DNA from: CAYSHJ01 sp964589725
GTDB taxonomy: Bacteria; Planctomycetota; Planctomycetia; Planctomycetales; Planctomycetaceae
Assembly: GCA_964589725.1 (NCBI GenBank)
Contig: CAZPUJ010000176.1
Location: forward strand, 1-7,831
Direction: 5' to 3'
Length of the DNA: 7,831 nt
The position numbers and the translations under genes are program-made. The notes under the pieces are model-generated. The model had not been told where the DNA came from. It was given only the letters and a program-made list of their open reading frames with translations, and searched no databases. Positions 1-4,533 of the stretch are shown in pieces. Numbering within the stretch: the first letter of the stretch is position 1; each line of letters opens with the position of its first letter.

Positions 1-671
1 CGATAGTAACCGCCGCGAGCTTTCCCTTCGGCGGGTTCGTCGGTGTTCGTGAGCATTTTTTTGTTGACGGCGGCCAGCGCTTCATCGCGCGCGACGGGGA
101 CTCCGTGATGAGTCGATTTGGTGCGCGTCCACTCGCCGTCGATGTCACCGTAGCCCCAGTACGCCACAAGAGCCGTCGGCTTGGGCGTGACGATCGCTCC
201 CGACAGCATTGTGAGGAACCCGCCCGCCGAGCCGCCCGTCACGACGATGCGTCGCGTGTCGGCGGCGAACAGTTTCGGACCTTGCTCGTGCAGCCAGCGG
301 AAGGCGTCCTGCACGTCGGCCGCGATCTCCGGCAACTTCACTTCCGGAGCCAGCCGATAATCGAGCGACACGAACACGAATCGCTCGCGAGTACACAGCT
401 CCAGAATCTGCCTGGGCACCTGCGAGCGGCTGCCGACGATGAGCGCTCCCCCATGAATCCAAACCACCACCGGCCGAGCCTCCGCCCCCTCCGGCCGATA
501 CACGTCCGCCTCCACCTTCACGTCCCCTACCGTCTTGTAAACGTGAGTTGTCTTGACCAGCGGCTGGGCGGCGGGCTTGGCGTCATCCGCGCCGAAACAG
601 ACCGCAGTTGCCACGAGAGTCAGGGTCAACGTAATGCCGCTGACGAAATTGGATCGAAGGTGAATGTTCAT
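1..671 (-). CDS. Secreted alpha/beta-hydrolase esterase/lipase, 3' end missing
   Basis: The gene reads leftward from an ATG at 671 and runs off the window, so only 223 N-terminal residues are visible and no stop codon is seen. Residues 1-28 form a signal peptide: MNIHLR, then a hydrophobic stretch 9-26, with likely cleavage after FGA. The mature part begins like the HSL/BD-FAE type of carboxylesterase. A strand VVVWIHGG (68-75) carries the oxyanion-hole HGG at 73-75. It is followed by SLDYRLAPE (102-110) and the nucleophile elbow GGSAG (146-150) with Ser148. The catalytic Asp and His should lie in the missing C-terminal part. The product is probably exported to the periplasm and hydrolyses an ester, perhaps an acetyl or acyl group on a polysaccharide; the substrate is inferred only from planctomycete habits. 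An AAAGG 9 nt before the ATG is a weak ribosome-binding site. The open frames on the opposite strand here are shadows. Confidence 0.88.
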   Translation of the reverse strand, partial: MNIHLRSNFVSGITLTLTLVATAVCFGADDAKPAAQPLVKTTHVYKTVGDVKVEADVYRPEGAEARPVVVWIHGGALIVGSRSQVPRQILELCTRERFVFVSLDYRLAPEVKLPEIAADVQDAFRWLHEQGPKLFAADTRRIVVTGGSAGGFLTMLSGAIVTPKPTALVAYWGYGDIDGEWTRTKSTHHGVPVARDEALAAVNKKMLTNTDEPAEGKARGGYY

Positions 672-723
672 CGTTGTGTGCCTTTCGCGAGTTGTTTGGA
701 GAGTTTCAGAAATCGGGTGGCCG

Positions 724-753
724 AGCTTCGGAGAAGCTGGGTGCCGCAGGCAC
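724..753. repeat. Two back-to-back perfect hairpins in the esterase 5' spacer
   Basis: AGCTTC-GGA-GAAGCT (724-738) is followed two bases later by GTGCC-GCA-GGCAC (741-753). Both stems are perfect (6 and 5 bp) with 3-base loops. They lie 53 nt or more upstream of the esterase ATG and about 120 nt beyond the stop of the zinc-ribbon gene. There is no T-tract, so a simple intrinsic terminator is unlikely. They could be a short REP-like repeat or an mRNA leader or processing structure; no function is shown. I saw nothing else in the 672-874 spacer, including no convincing promoter. Confidence 0.5.
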
Positions 754-874
754 AGGAAACTTGAATTGGGTGTTCATGTCAGAGTTGACACCGCTGTTTT
801 GATCGAGCGCTACTCTCTAGTTTCCGATTCTTCAAACACACAGATTGCGGCAAGCTTTGCCACTCCGCGATCAA

Positions 875-1483
875 TCACTTCTTACAATGGCCGCAGGCAA
901 CTCCATCCCAAGCATAAGTCCAACCACAATGCAGACAGCGGTCTCCCTCCTGGTATCTTCCTTGCTCGTTCGCAATTCGTCTTCGGGCCGCAAGTTCTCG
1001 GTCCCGCTCCGCTTGCTCAGCCGCATCCTTGGCGATGTTGCGATCGGCCTCTTTCTTGTCTTCCGCAGCCTGCTCTTGGATCTTCACTGCACGTACTTCG
1101 GGCCATGTCAAGTATTCATCCGACTCGACCCAAGACAGCAATAGTTGCAAACGCAACCGAGCAAGCCTCAATAGCTCCTCGTCTGTGTCCCAATCAAATC
1201 GTCGTTGTGGTGGCTCCAAGTCAAACTGCGCCTCCCGAAGTCCGTGCAGGAGGATGCCCTCTAGTTGTGAACGTCGTTGGACTGCCTCGCCATCAAAAAT
1301 TAAATCCCCCGAATGGTTGCGCAGTACGAGACAGTGCTCCGGCACCCAAACCATGTGGGTGCGCTCAAGCGCATCCACGAAGTAGACTTTGATCGTGCCT
1401 CCATCCGTAAAGTAAAGGACATTCCGAATCAAGAATGGTTCGAATGGCTCATTCACCAAAGTTTCTCCAATTTCCGAACACAT
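875..1483 (-). CDS. Protein of unknown function with C-terminal zinc ribbon
   Basis: I do not recognise this family. From the ATG at 1483 it has 202 residues. Residues 11-72 look like a compact beta-rich domain (FLIRNVLYF, KVYFVDA, VWVPEHCLVL, SGDLIFDG). Residues 95-125 are helical. Residues about 131-180 are a long, highly charged Ala/Glu/Lys/Arg helix, probably a coiled coil. The C-terminus is a zinc ribbon, C183-x2-C186 and C197-x2-C200 (CLHCG, CGHCKK). There is no signal peptide or membrane segment, so it is likely cytoplasmic; the zinc ribbon suggests nucleic-acid or protein binding, but that is inference. The frame stays open upstream to 1648, but that part is translated repeat sequence and is excluded. 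A GTG at 1456, preceded 8 nt upstream by GGAG, is an alternative start that would remove nine residues. It is transcribed toward the esterase, with a 203-nt gap. Confidence 0.7.
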   Translation of the reverse strand: MCSEIGETLVNEPFEPFLIRNVLYFTDGGTIKVYFVDALERTHMVWVPEHCLVLRNHSGDLIFDGEAVQRRSQLEGILLHGLREAQFDLEPPQRRFDWDTDEELLRLARLRLQLLLSWVESDEYLTWPEVRAVKIQEQAAEDKKEADRNIAKDAAEQAERDRELAARRRIANEQGRYQEGDRCLHCGWTYAWDGVACGHCKK

Positions 1484-1511
1484 TTTTCCGGCTGCGGGAC
1501 GTCGAAAACGT

Positions 1512-1592
1512 CTTGGTCCGTGTCTCGTCCCCAGTCCAGAACCGCTGGCTGTCCCCGCGGGAGACGTTCTAACCAGTCTCGCATTCACCGGC
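1512..1592. repeat. Direct repeat, copy 1 of 3 (81-nt core)
   Basis: This matches copies 2 and 3 without gaps over 81 positions, with 6 mismatches to copy 2 in a hand alignment. The block 1561-1592 is identical in all three copies. It contains the inverted pair GAGAC (1561-1565) and GTCTC (1576-1580) around the loop GTTCTAACCA. The outer pair is spoiled here by a C-to-G change at 1560, leaving 6 of 7 pairs. The right end diverges after CACCGGC, so this copy is shorter than the others. It lies 28 nt from the start codon of the zinc-ribbon gene and keeps that gene's frame open upstream. Confidence 0.85.
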
Positions 1593-1605
1593 CACGCCCT
1601 GGAGT

Positions 1606-1637
1606 GCGGTGTGACCCAGGGGGTGCCCCAACACCGC
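1606..1637. repeat. Nested inverted repeat
   Basis: GCGGTGT (1606-1612) and ACACCGC (1631-1637) are perfect inverted repeats. Between them GGGG (1619-1622) can pair with CCCC (1626-1629). No T-tract follows on either strand, so it looks like a small palindromic repeat unit rather than a terminator. It stands between copies 1 and 2 of the direct repeat, 14 nt beyond copy 1. Confidence 0.5.
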
Positions 1638-1750
1638 CCGCCATTCATTTGGAATGACGACGTCGATGAACCAAAATACGGCGTTCGTCAGTCAGCTCTT
1701 GTAGCAGCGATTCTTGAACTTTGAGGATTGCTATTTCAAATAAATGGACG

Positions 1751-1765
1751 GCGGCGTCGAGCCGC
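1751..1765. repeat. Small GC-rich hairpin next to direct-repeat copy 2
   Basis: GCGGC-GTCGA-GCCGC forms a perfect 5-bp stem. It is followed by GCACTCCAGG and then copy 2 of the direct repeat. The similar words GGAGTGCGG (1601-1609) and its reverse-sense counterpart CGCAGCACTCC (1764-1774) suggest a recurring intergenic motif, but this is a weak call from one window. Confidence 0.35.
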
Positions 1766-1776
1766 AGCACTCCAGG

Positions 1777-1866
1777 TTTGGTCCGCGTCTCGTCCTCAGG
1801 CCAGAACCGCTGGCTGTCCCCACGCGAGACGTTCTAACCAGTCTCGCATTCACCGGCAAAGCCGCG
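1777..1866. repeat. Direct repeat, copy 2 of 3 (90 nt)
   Basis: This is identical to copy 3 at 84 of 90 positions with no gaps (hand alignment). The invariant block is 1826-1857. GCGAGAC (1824-1830) and GTCTCGC (1841-1847) form a perfect 7-bp stem around GTTCTAACCA. It lies 53 nt beyond the stop codon of the toxin gene, in the same orientation as copies 1 and 3. Together with copy 3 it brackets the toxin-antitoxin module. Confidence 0.88.
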
Positions 1867-1919
1867 TCACGCGTCCGTTGCTCGCTTGATATCACGGCAA
1901 TTCTGCAATTGGTTGGCTA

Positions 1920-2171
1920 TCAGACGCGGAACACTGACCAGACATCGACCGTGCGATCGTCTTCGTGAACATCGAAGTAAACGGCCAGCGGAGCCACGGT
2001 CAGCAAACGAGCCTCATCGCCACGCGATTCGCCCGCGCTGGAGGCGCGAGACTGGAGTTCTGACTCAATGGCGTCGGCGGCTTGTGAGACGGCGAACTTG
2101 TCCGTCGCTTCGTTCCAGATTTCGTTGAGCTTTCGTTCGGCGGTCGGACGCCAGCAGACGGTGTACCTCAT
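1920..2171 (-). CDS. RelE/ParE-like toxin of a type II toxin-antitoxin pair
   Basis: This is an 83-residue protein starting at the ATG at 2171, whose ATGA overlaps the antitoxin stop (TGA, 2168-2170); that overlap decides the start. The N-terminus MRYTVCWRPTAERKLNEIW matches the first strand and long helix of the RelE/ParE superfamily (pattern Y-x-V-x-W-x-P-x-A-E-x-x-L). Residues 47-83 give GESRG, a strand LLTVAPLAVYFDV, an acidic turn HEDDR and a final strand TVDVWSVFRV, as in small ParE/RelE toxins. Members act as ribosome-dependent mRNA endonucleases (RelE) or gyrase poisons (ParE); the sequence alone does not say which. The size fits an intact toxin. The frame is open further upstream to 2261, but that part only re-reads the antitoxin gene. 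Family placement rests on pattern memory, not a search. Confidence 0.68.
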   Translation of the reverse strand: MRYTVCWRPTAERKLNEIWNEATDKFAVSQAADAIESELQSRASSAGESRGDEARLLTVAPLAVYFDVHEDDRTVDVWSVFRV

Positions 2172-2407
2172 CCGCCGACCCAATCCCACTTGATCTCGGT
2201 CAGCGTGCGGCCATCGGTTTCGTTGCGCATCGCATCGAGTTCGTCGTCCGAGTAGGGACAATTGTCAGACGCTCGGCGAACCTGCCGTCCCGAAAGCACG
2301 GGACTGAACCGGCCGAGCAACCGACCTTGGCGATCCCGCAATTCCACGGGAGCTGTCAGCGATTCAAGTTCGTGCTGCAGCAGTTCATCGACAACGACCA
2401 CAGACAT
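2168..2407 (-). CDS. Probable antitoxin, partner of the RelE/ParE-like toxin
   Basis: This is a 79-residue protein from the ATG at 2407, preceded by GGGGGAG with a 6-nt gap to the ATG, a good ribosome-binding site that favours this start over one 30 nt upstream. It opens with a VVVVDELLQHELESL segment, followed by VELRDRQGRLLGRFSP (21-36), a short two-strand turn. The acidic segment YSDDELDAM (52-60) and RTLTEIKWDW (67-76) come last and could wrap around the toxin. The same layout (E-P-V-E-L-R-D-x-x-G-x-x-L-G-x-F-x-P, then an acidic helix) recurs in small genes directly upstream of RelE/ParE-like genes in planctomycetes and cyanobacteria, by my recollection. No classic DNA-binding domain is obvious, so autoregulation is uncertain. 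Its stop overlaps the toxin start by four bases, implying translational coupling. Confidence 0.62.
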   Translation of the reverse strand: MSVVVVDELLQHELESLTAPVELRDRQGRLLGRFSPVLSGRQVRRASDNCPYSDDELDAMRNETDGRTLTEIKWDWVGG

Positions 2408-2565
2408 GATCCGCTCCCCCAGGAATAACGCGCACAAGCCTCAATGCTCGTCTCGCCTAATGACTACATGATGCTATCCACTCATCACCGACACGGCCAC
2501 GCCTTTTTTTCGAGCGCTTTGAGTGATGCCTAGCTGCTGACTCGTGGATCCAATCGCAAAAGCGT

Positions 2566-2655
2566 CTTGGTCGGCGTCTCGTCCCTAGGCCAGAACCGCC
2601 GGCTGTCCCCGCGCGAGACGTTCTAACCAGTCTCGCATTCACCGGCAAAGCCGCG
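2566..2655. repeat. Direct repeat, copy 3 of 3 (90 nt)
   Basis: This has 84 of 90 positions identical to copy 2, no gaps, same orientation. The invariant block is 2615-2646. GCGAGAC (2613-2619) pairs perfectly with GTCTCGC (2630-2636) around the loop GTTCTAACCA. It lies 158 nt upstream of the antitoxin ATG and 14 nt from the inverted-repeat element 2670-2730. Confidence 0.88.
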
Positions 2656-2669
2656 ACAGAGTGCTCTCG

Positions 2670-2730
2670 GAGGATGGTCACTCCTGCCCGTCTGCCCGGA
2701 AGCGCGGAACGGGCAGGAGTGCCCATCTTC
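2670..2730. repeat. Inverted-repeat element, about 22-bp arms
   Basis: The arms 2670-2691 and 2709-2730 are reverse complements except for one mismatch (2678/2722) and one G:T pair. The inner 13 bp (CACTCCTGCCCGT and ACGGGCAGGAGTG) are perfect. The 17-nt loop repeats the word CTGCCCG, so an alternative fold exists. From memory, the word ATGGGCACTCCTGCCCGT is frequent between planctomycete genes. On the minus strand it begins about 40 nt after the membrane hydrolase stop codon, so its transcript would end in a strong stem-loop. It lacks a T-tract; mRNA 3'-end protection is as likely as termination. Confidence 0.8.
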
Positions 2731-2769
2731 CTCGAACGCTCAATCACGACGAAGGAACGCGGGCTTTTC

Positions 2770-3483
2770 TTAACGTGTCGCTGCATCCAATTCCAGCTTT
2801 GTCGCCGTGGATTCAGCGTCGCGGAGTTCGCGAATCGAGGTGATATTCTTCCAGAATGAAGGGTCTTCCTCGAACGCGGTATAGCCCAAAGCAGCGAGCA
2901 AACAATACGTCGCCAAGTTCGGGCCAAGCTCGTCGCCGAACAGCTTCATCGCGGTCCCAAGTGACTTTTTCGCACGCGGGATGCCGGCTCCGAAGTCGAT
3001 ACTCCAGATTTCGTCGAGCACCAAGTGGATGAGATAGCCCAGCGTCACCGCGAGGGCCTTGTAGTATCGCGCGAAGGGCGTGCCCGAATCGCAAATCAGG
3101 AATCCCATCAAGCCGGCAATCACCGCCGCCGGGATGCTGTGAAACATGCCGCGATGCACCGACAGAGTCTTAAGCAACCAGCCGATTCCAAATCGAATGC
3201 TCAAGTAAATGGGGGCACCCGCCAGCACCATCTGCTCGATGCTGAATCCATGAGCCTGCATCCGGTGCAGCATCAGCATCGGCACAATGGCGGCCGCAAA
3301 CCCGATCGTCTCGCGCGCCGGCACGCCGCTGTCGCTATCCAGATCGGGCATCATCCCGGCGATCGAGCACAAGCCACCTGCAAGCACACACGTCGGAATC
3401 GCCAAGCCCAACTGAACGCCCGCGTACCCGTAGGCCACGCCACCCAAAGTGCTCACCGTGATGTGTGTCCGAAACCCGGCCAT
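2770..3483 (-). CDS. Membrane-bound metal-dependent hydrolase, YdjM/DUF457 family
   Basis: This is a 237-residue integral membrane protein. It shows the features of the YdjM/LexA-binding inner-membrane hydrolase family (PF04307, DUF457): an N-terminal His (H7), an acidic motif MPDLDSDSG (45-53), HRGMFHS (110-116) with His110 and His115, and HLVLDEI (153-159) with His153 and Asp157. These residues are the presumed metal ligands. Hydrophobic segments near 11-43, 58-74, 85-104, 117-133, 141-157 and 188-204 suggest a multi-span inner-membrane protein. The substrate is unknown for the family. The ATG at 3483 is chosen because MAGF-THI is a recurrent beginning in planctomycete relatives (recollection). 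An AGGG lies 6 nt upstream, and a candidate promoter sits between it and the longer TTG start at 3588. It is 175 nt from the MBL gene, so it could be partly co-transcribed or independent. Confidence 0.85.
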   Translation of the reverse strand: MAGFRTHITVSTLGGVAYGYAGVQLGLAIPTCVLAGGLCSIAGMMPDLDSDSGVPARETIGFAAAIVPMLMLHRMQAHGFSIEQMVLAGAPIYLSIRFGIGWLLKTLSVHRGMFHSIPAAVIAGLMGFLICDSGTPFARYYKALAVTLGYLIHLVLDEIWSIDFGAGIPRAKKSLGTAMKLFGDELGPNLATYCLLAALGYTAFEEDPSFWKNITSIRELRDAESTATKLELDAATR

Positions 3484-3543
3484 CGGCATCCCTGCCTGAA
3501 TCAGTTGGCTTGCAAATCGTGAATAGGGCACAAACGTGCGGAA

Positions 3544-3572
3544 ACCGTACGTCTGAGCCAAATTCCGGTCAA
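3544..3572 (-). promoter_or_regulatory. Candidate sigma-70-type promoter for the membrane hydrolase gene
   Basis: On the minus strand TTGACC (3572-3567) is separated by exactly 17 nt from TACGGT (3549-3544). The -35 matches the consensus at 5 of 6 positions, while the -10 matches at only 3 of 6. The implied transcript would start near 3537, leaving a leader of about 54 nt before the ATG at 3483. Planctomycete promoters are poorly defined, so this is tentative. Confidence 0.3.
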
Positions 3573-3639
3573 GATGGAATCGCTTCAAAAAATTCAGCGG
3601 GTCAGGGAGTGGCGTCCCGCGGCCTCCCCGTTGTCGCGA

Positions 3640-3655
3640 GAGGGTTGATACCCTC
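3640..3655 (-). terminator. Hairpin directly after the MBL gene stop
   Basis: GAGGGT-TGAT-ACCCTC is a perfect 6-bp stem with a 4-base loop, beginning 3 nt after the TAA of the MBL gene. No T-run follows on the minus strand, so it is at best a weak or factor-assisted terminator. It could also be a short palindromic repeat. Confidence 0.35.
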
Positions 3656-3658
3656 GAA

Positions 3659-4525
3659 TTACGGCGTGCGGCTCAACGACAATGTGGCTAATGTTTCCGT
3701 GGTCGCGAAATCGCGTCGATCATCGCGTCGCAACTTGGCCGCCGCGTGGTCGGGGTCGTGATCGCACAAGGCCCACCAATGGCGGTCGGCGACCGTTCCC
3801 AAGACTTCGGGCTTGATGCGTCGCAGCTTGAGTAATTCGAGATCGTAGGCGATGCACCACAGCGTCGGCAGGTGCCGGAACGTCGGACAGACATCGCCCA
3901 AATAGATCGCTCCTTCGCCGCCGCTCTCGATGACAATCGCCTGATGAGCTTCCGTGTGCCCGCCAGTCACCCAGGCTCGCAGGCCGGGAACGATCTCCGC
4001 GTTGCCGTCGATCAGCCGCAGTTGGCCAGCCTCTTTCAAAGGCACAAAGTTCGGCAAGTGATAAGCCGCGCGGAGTTCGGGATACTCGGCCGATGCGGTC
4101 ACCCACTCGTGCCGTTGCACGACATACGTGGCCTGCGGAAATGTCGGCACCACACGACCGGACTCGTCAACGCGAGTCGCTCCGCCCGCGTGATCGAAGT
4201 GTAGATGCGAGAACACGACGACGCCGATATCGTTCACGGTCAGCCCGATCTCCGCGAGACTCGCGACGATCGGCTCGCCCGGTTCGGTGCTGAAGTTTCG
4301 ACGTTCCTTCTCGGTCAGCTTCGAGCCGTAGCCGGTGTCGATCAGCACGTTCTCGCGGCCCGTCCGGACCAGTAAGCAGTTCGTGCGCTGCGCGATGCGG
4401 TCTTGCTCATCGACCGAAATATATCGCGTCCACACCGTCCGCGGCACGACGCCGAACATCGAGCCGCCGTCGATCAAGTACGTCCCACCAGAAACCGTCA
4501 GCAGTTCAAAGTCACCCAGCCGCAT
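3659..4525 (-). CDS. MBL-fold metallohydrolase, lactonase-like
   Basis: This is a 288-residue cytoplasmic protein without a signal peptide. It has the complete metal site of the metallo-beta-lactamase superfamily: HLHFDH (107-112; His107, His109, Asp111, His112), His190 in TGGH, Asp211 in GDV and His256 in CDHDP. LIDTGYG (61-67) is the usual first core strand and turn. This ligand set, including the His-x-His-x-Asp-His and the bridging Asp, is shared with AHL lactonases, glyoxalase II-like enzymes and organophosphate hydrolases. The best guess is hydrolysis of a lactone or another ester-like bond, but the substrate is unknown. The start is the ATG at 4525, only 8 nt beyond the sulfatase TGA, with GAGG six bases before it; upstream in-frame codons only re-read the sulfatase tail. 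The tight spacing argues for one operon and translational coupling with the sulfatase. Confidence 0.88.
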   Translation of the reverse strand: MRLGDFELLTVSGGTYLIDGGSMFGVVPRTVWTRYISVDEQDRIAQRTNCLLVRTGRENVLIDTGYGSKLTEKERRNFSTEPGEPIVASLAEIGLTVNDIGVVVFSHLHFDHAGGATRVDESGRVVPTFPQATYVVQRHEWVTASAEYPELRAAYHLPNFVPLKEAGQLRLIDGNAEIVPGLRAWVTGGHTEAHQAIVIESGGEGAIYLGDVCPTFRHLPTLWCIAYDLELLKLRRIKPEVLGTVADRHWWALCDHDPDHAAAKLRRDDRRDFATTETLATLSLSRTP

Positions 4526-4533
4526 GAATGGCC

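Larger units (their letters stand above)
1484..1919. other. 436-nt gene-free spacer built largely of repeats
   Basis: No credible gene lies between the toxin stop and the zinc-ribbon gene. The stretch holds two direct-repeat copies (1512-1592 and 1777-1866), a 7-bp inverted repeat around a smaller hairpin (1606-1637), and a GCGGC hairpin (1751-1765). The open frames crossing it on both strands are translations of these repeats. Bases 1650-1745 are more AT-rich and otherwise featureless. The promoter of the zinc-ribbon gene should lie here, but I could not point to a good match. Confidence 0.6.
2408..2769. other. 362-nt gene-free spacer with two repeat elements
   Basis: No gene is supported between the antitoxin start and the membrane hydrolase stop. 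The right half holds direct-repeat copy 3 (2566-2655) and an inverted-repeat element (2670-2730). The left half (2408-2565) should carry the promoter of the toxin-antitoxin pair. It has a 7-base T run at 2504-2510 (an A-tract on the minus strand) but no convincing -35/-10 pair. A 156-codon minus-strand frame (2457-2927) crosses the region but is made of repeat translation plus the antisense of the hydrolase tail. Confidence 0.6.

Noticed and set aside
105..764. 219-codon plus-strand open frame opposite the esterase
   Set aside because: The minus-strand frame here has a signal peptide, HGG and GGSAG motifs, so the plus-strand frame is a shadow.
1744..1968. Plus-strand frame of 74 codons between the toxin gene and direct-repeat copy 1
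   Set aside because: It is a translation of repeat copy 2 and the antisense of the toxin 3' end.
1512..2655. CRISPR-like array
   Set aside because: Three repeats of 81-90 nt separated by 184 and 699 nt, with genes between them, are far outside CRISPR repeat and spacer geometry, and no cas gene is present.
2457..2927. 156-codon minus-strand open frame
   Set aside because: It overlaps the C-terminus of the membrane hydrolase in another frame and otherwise translates the inverted-repeat element and direct-repeat copy 3; no domain or ribosome-binding site is visible.
3484..3588. TTG start giving a 35-residue longer membrane hydrolase
   Set aside because: The extension is not hydrophobic or family-like, and the better promoter and ribosome-binding site support the ATG at 3483.
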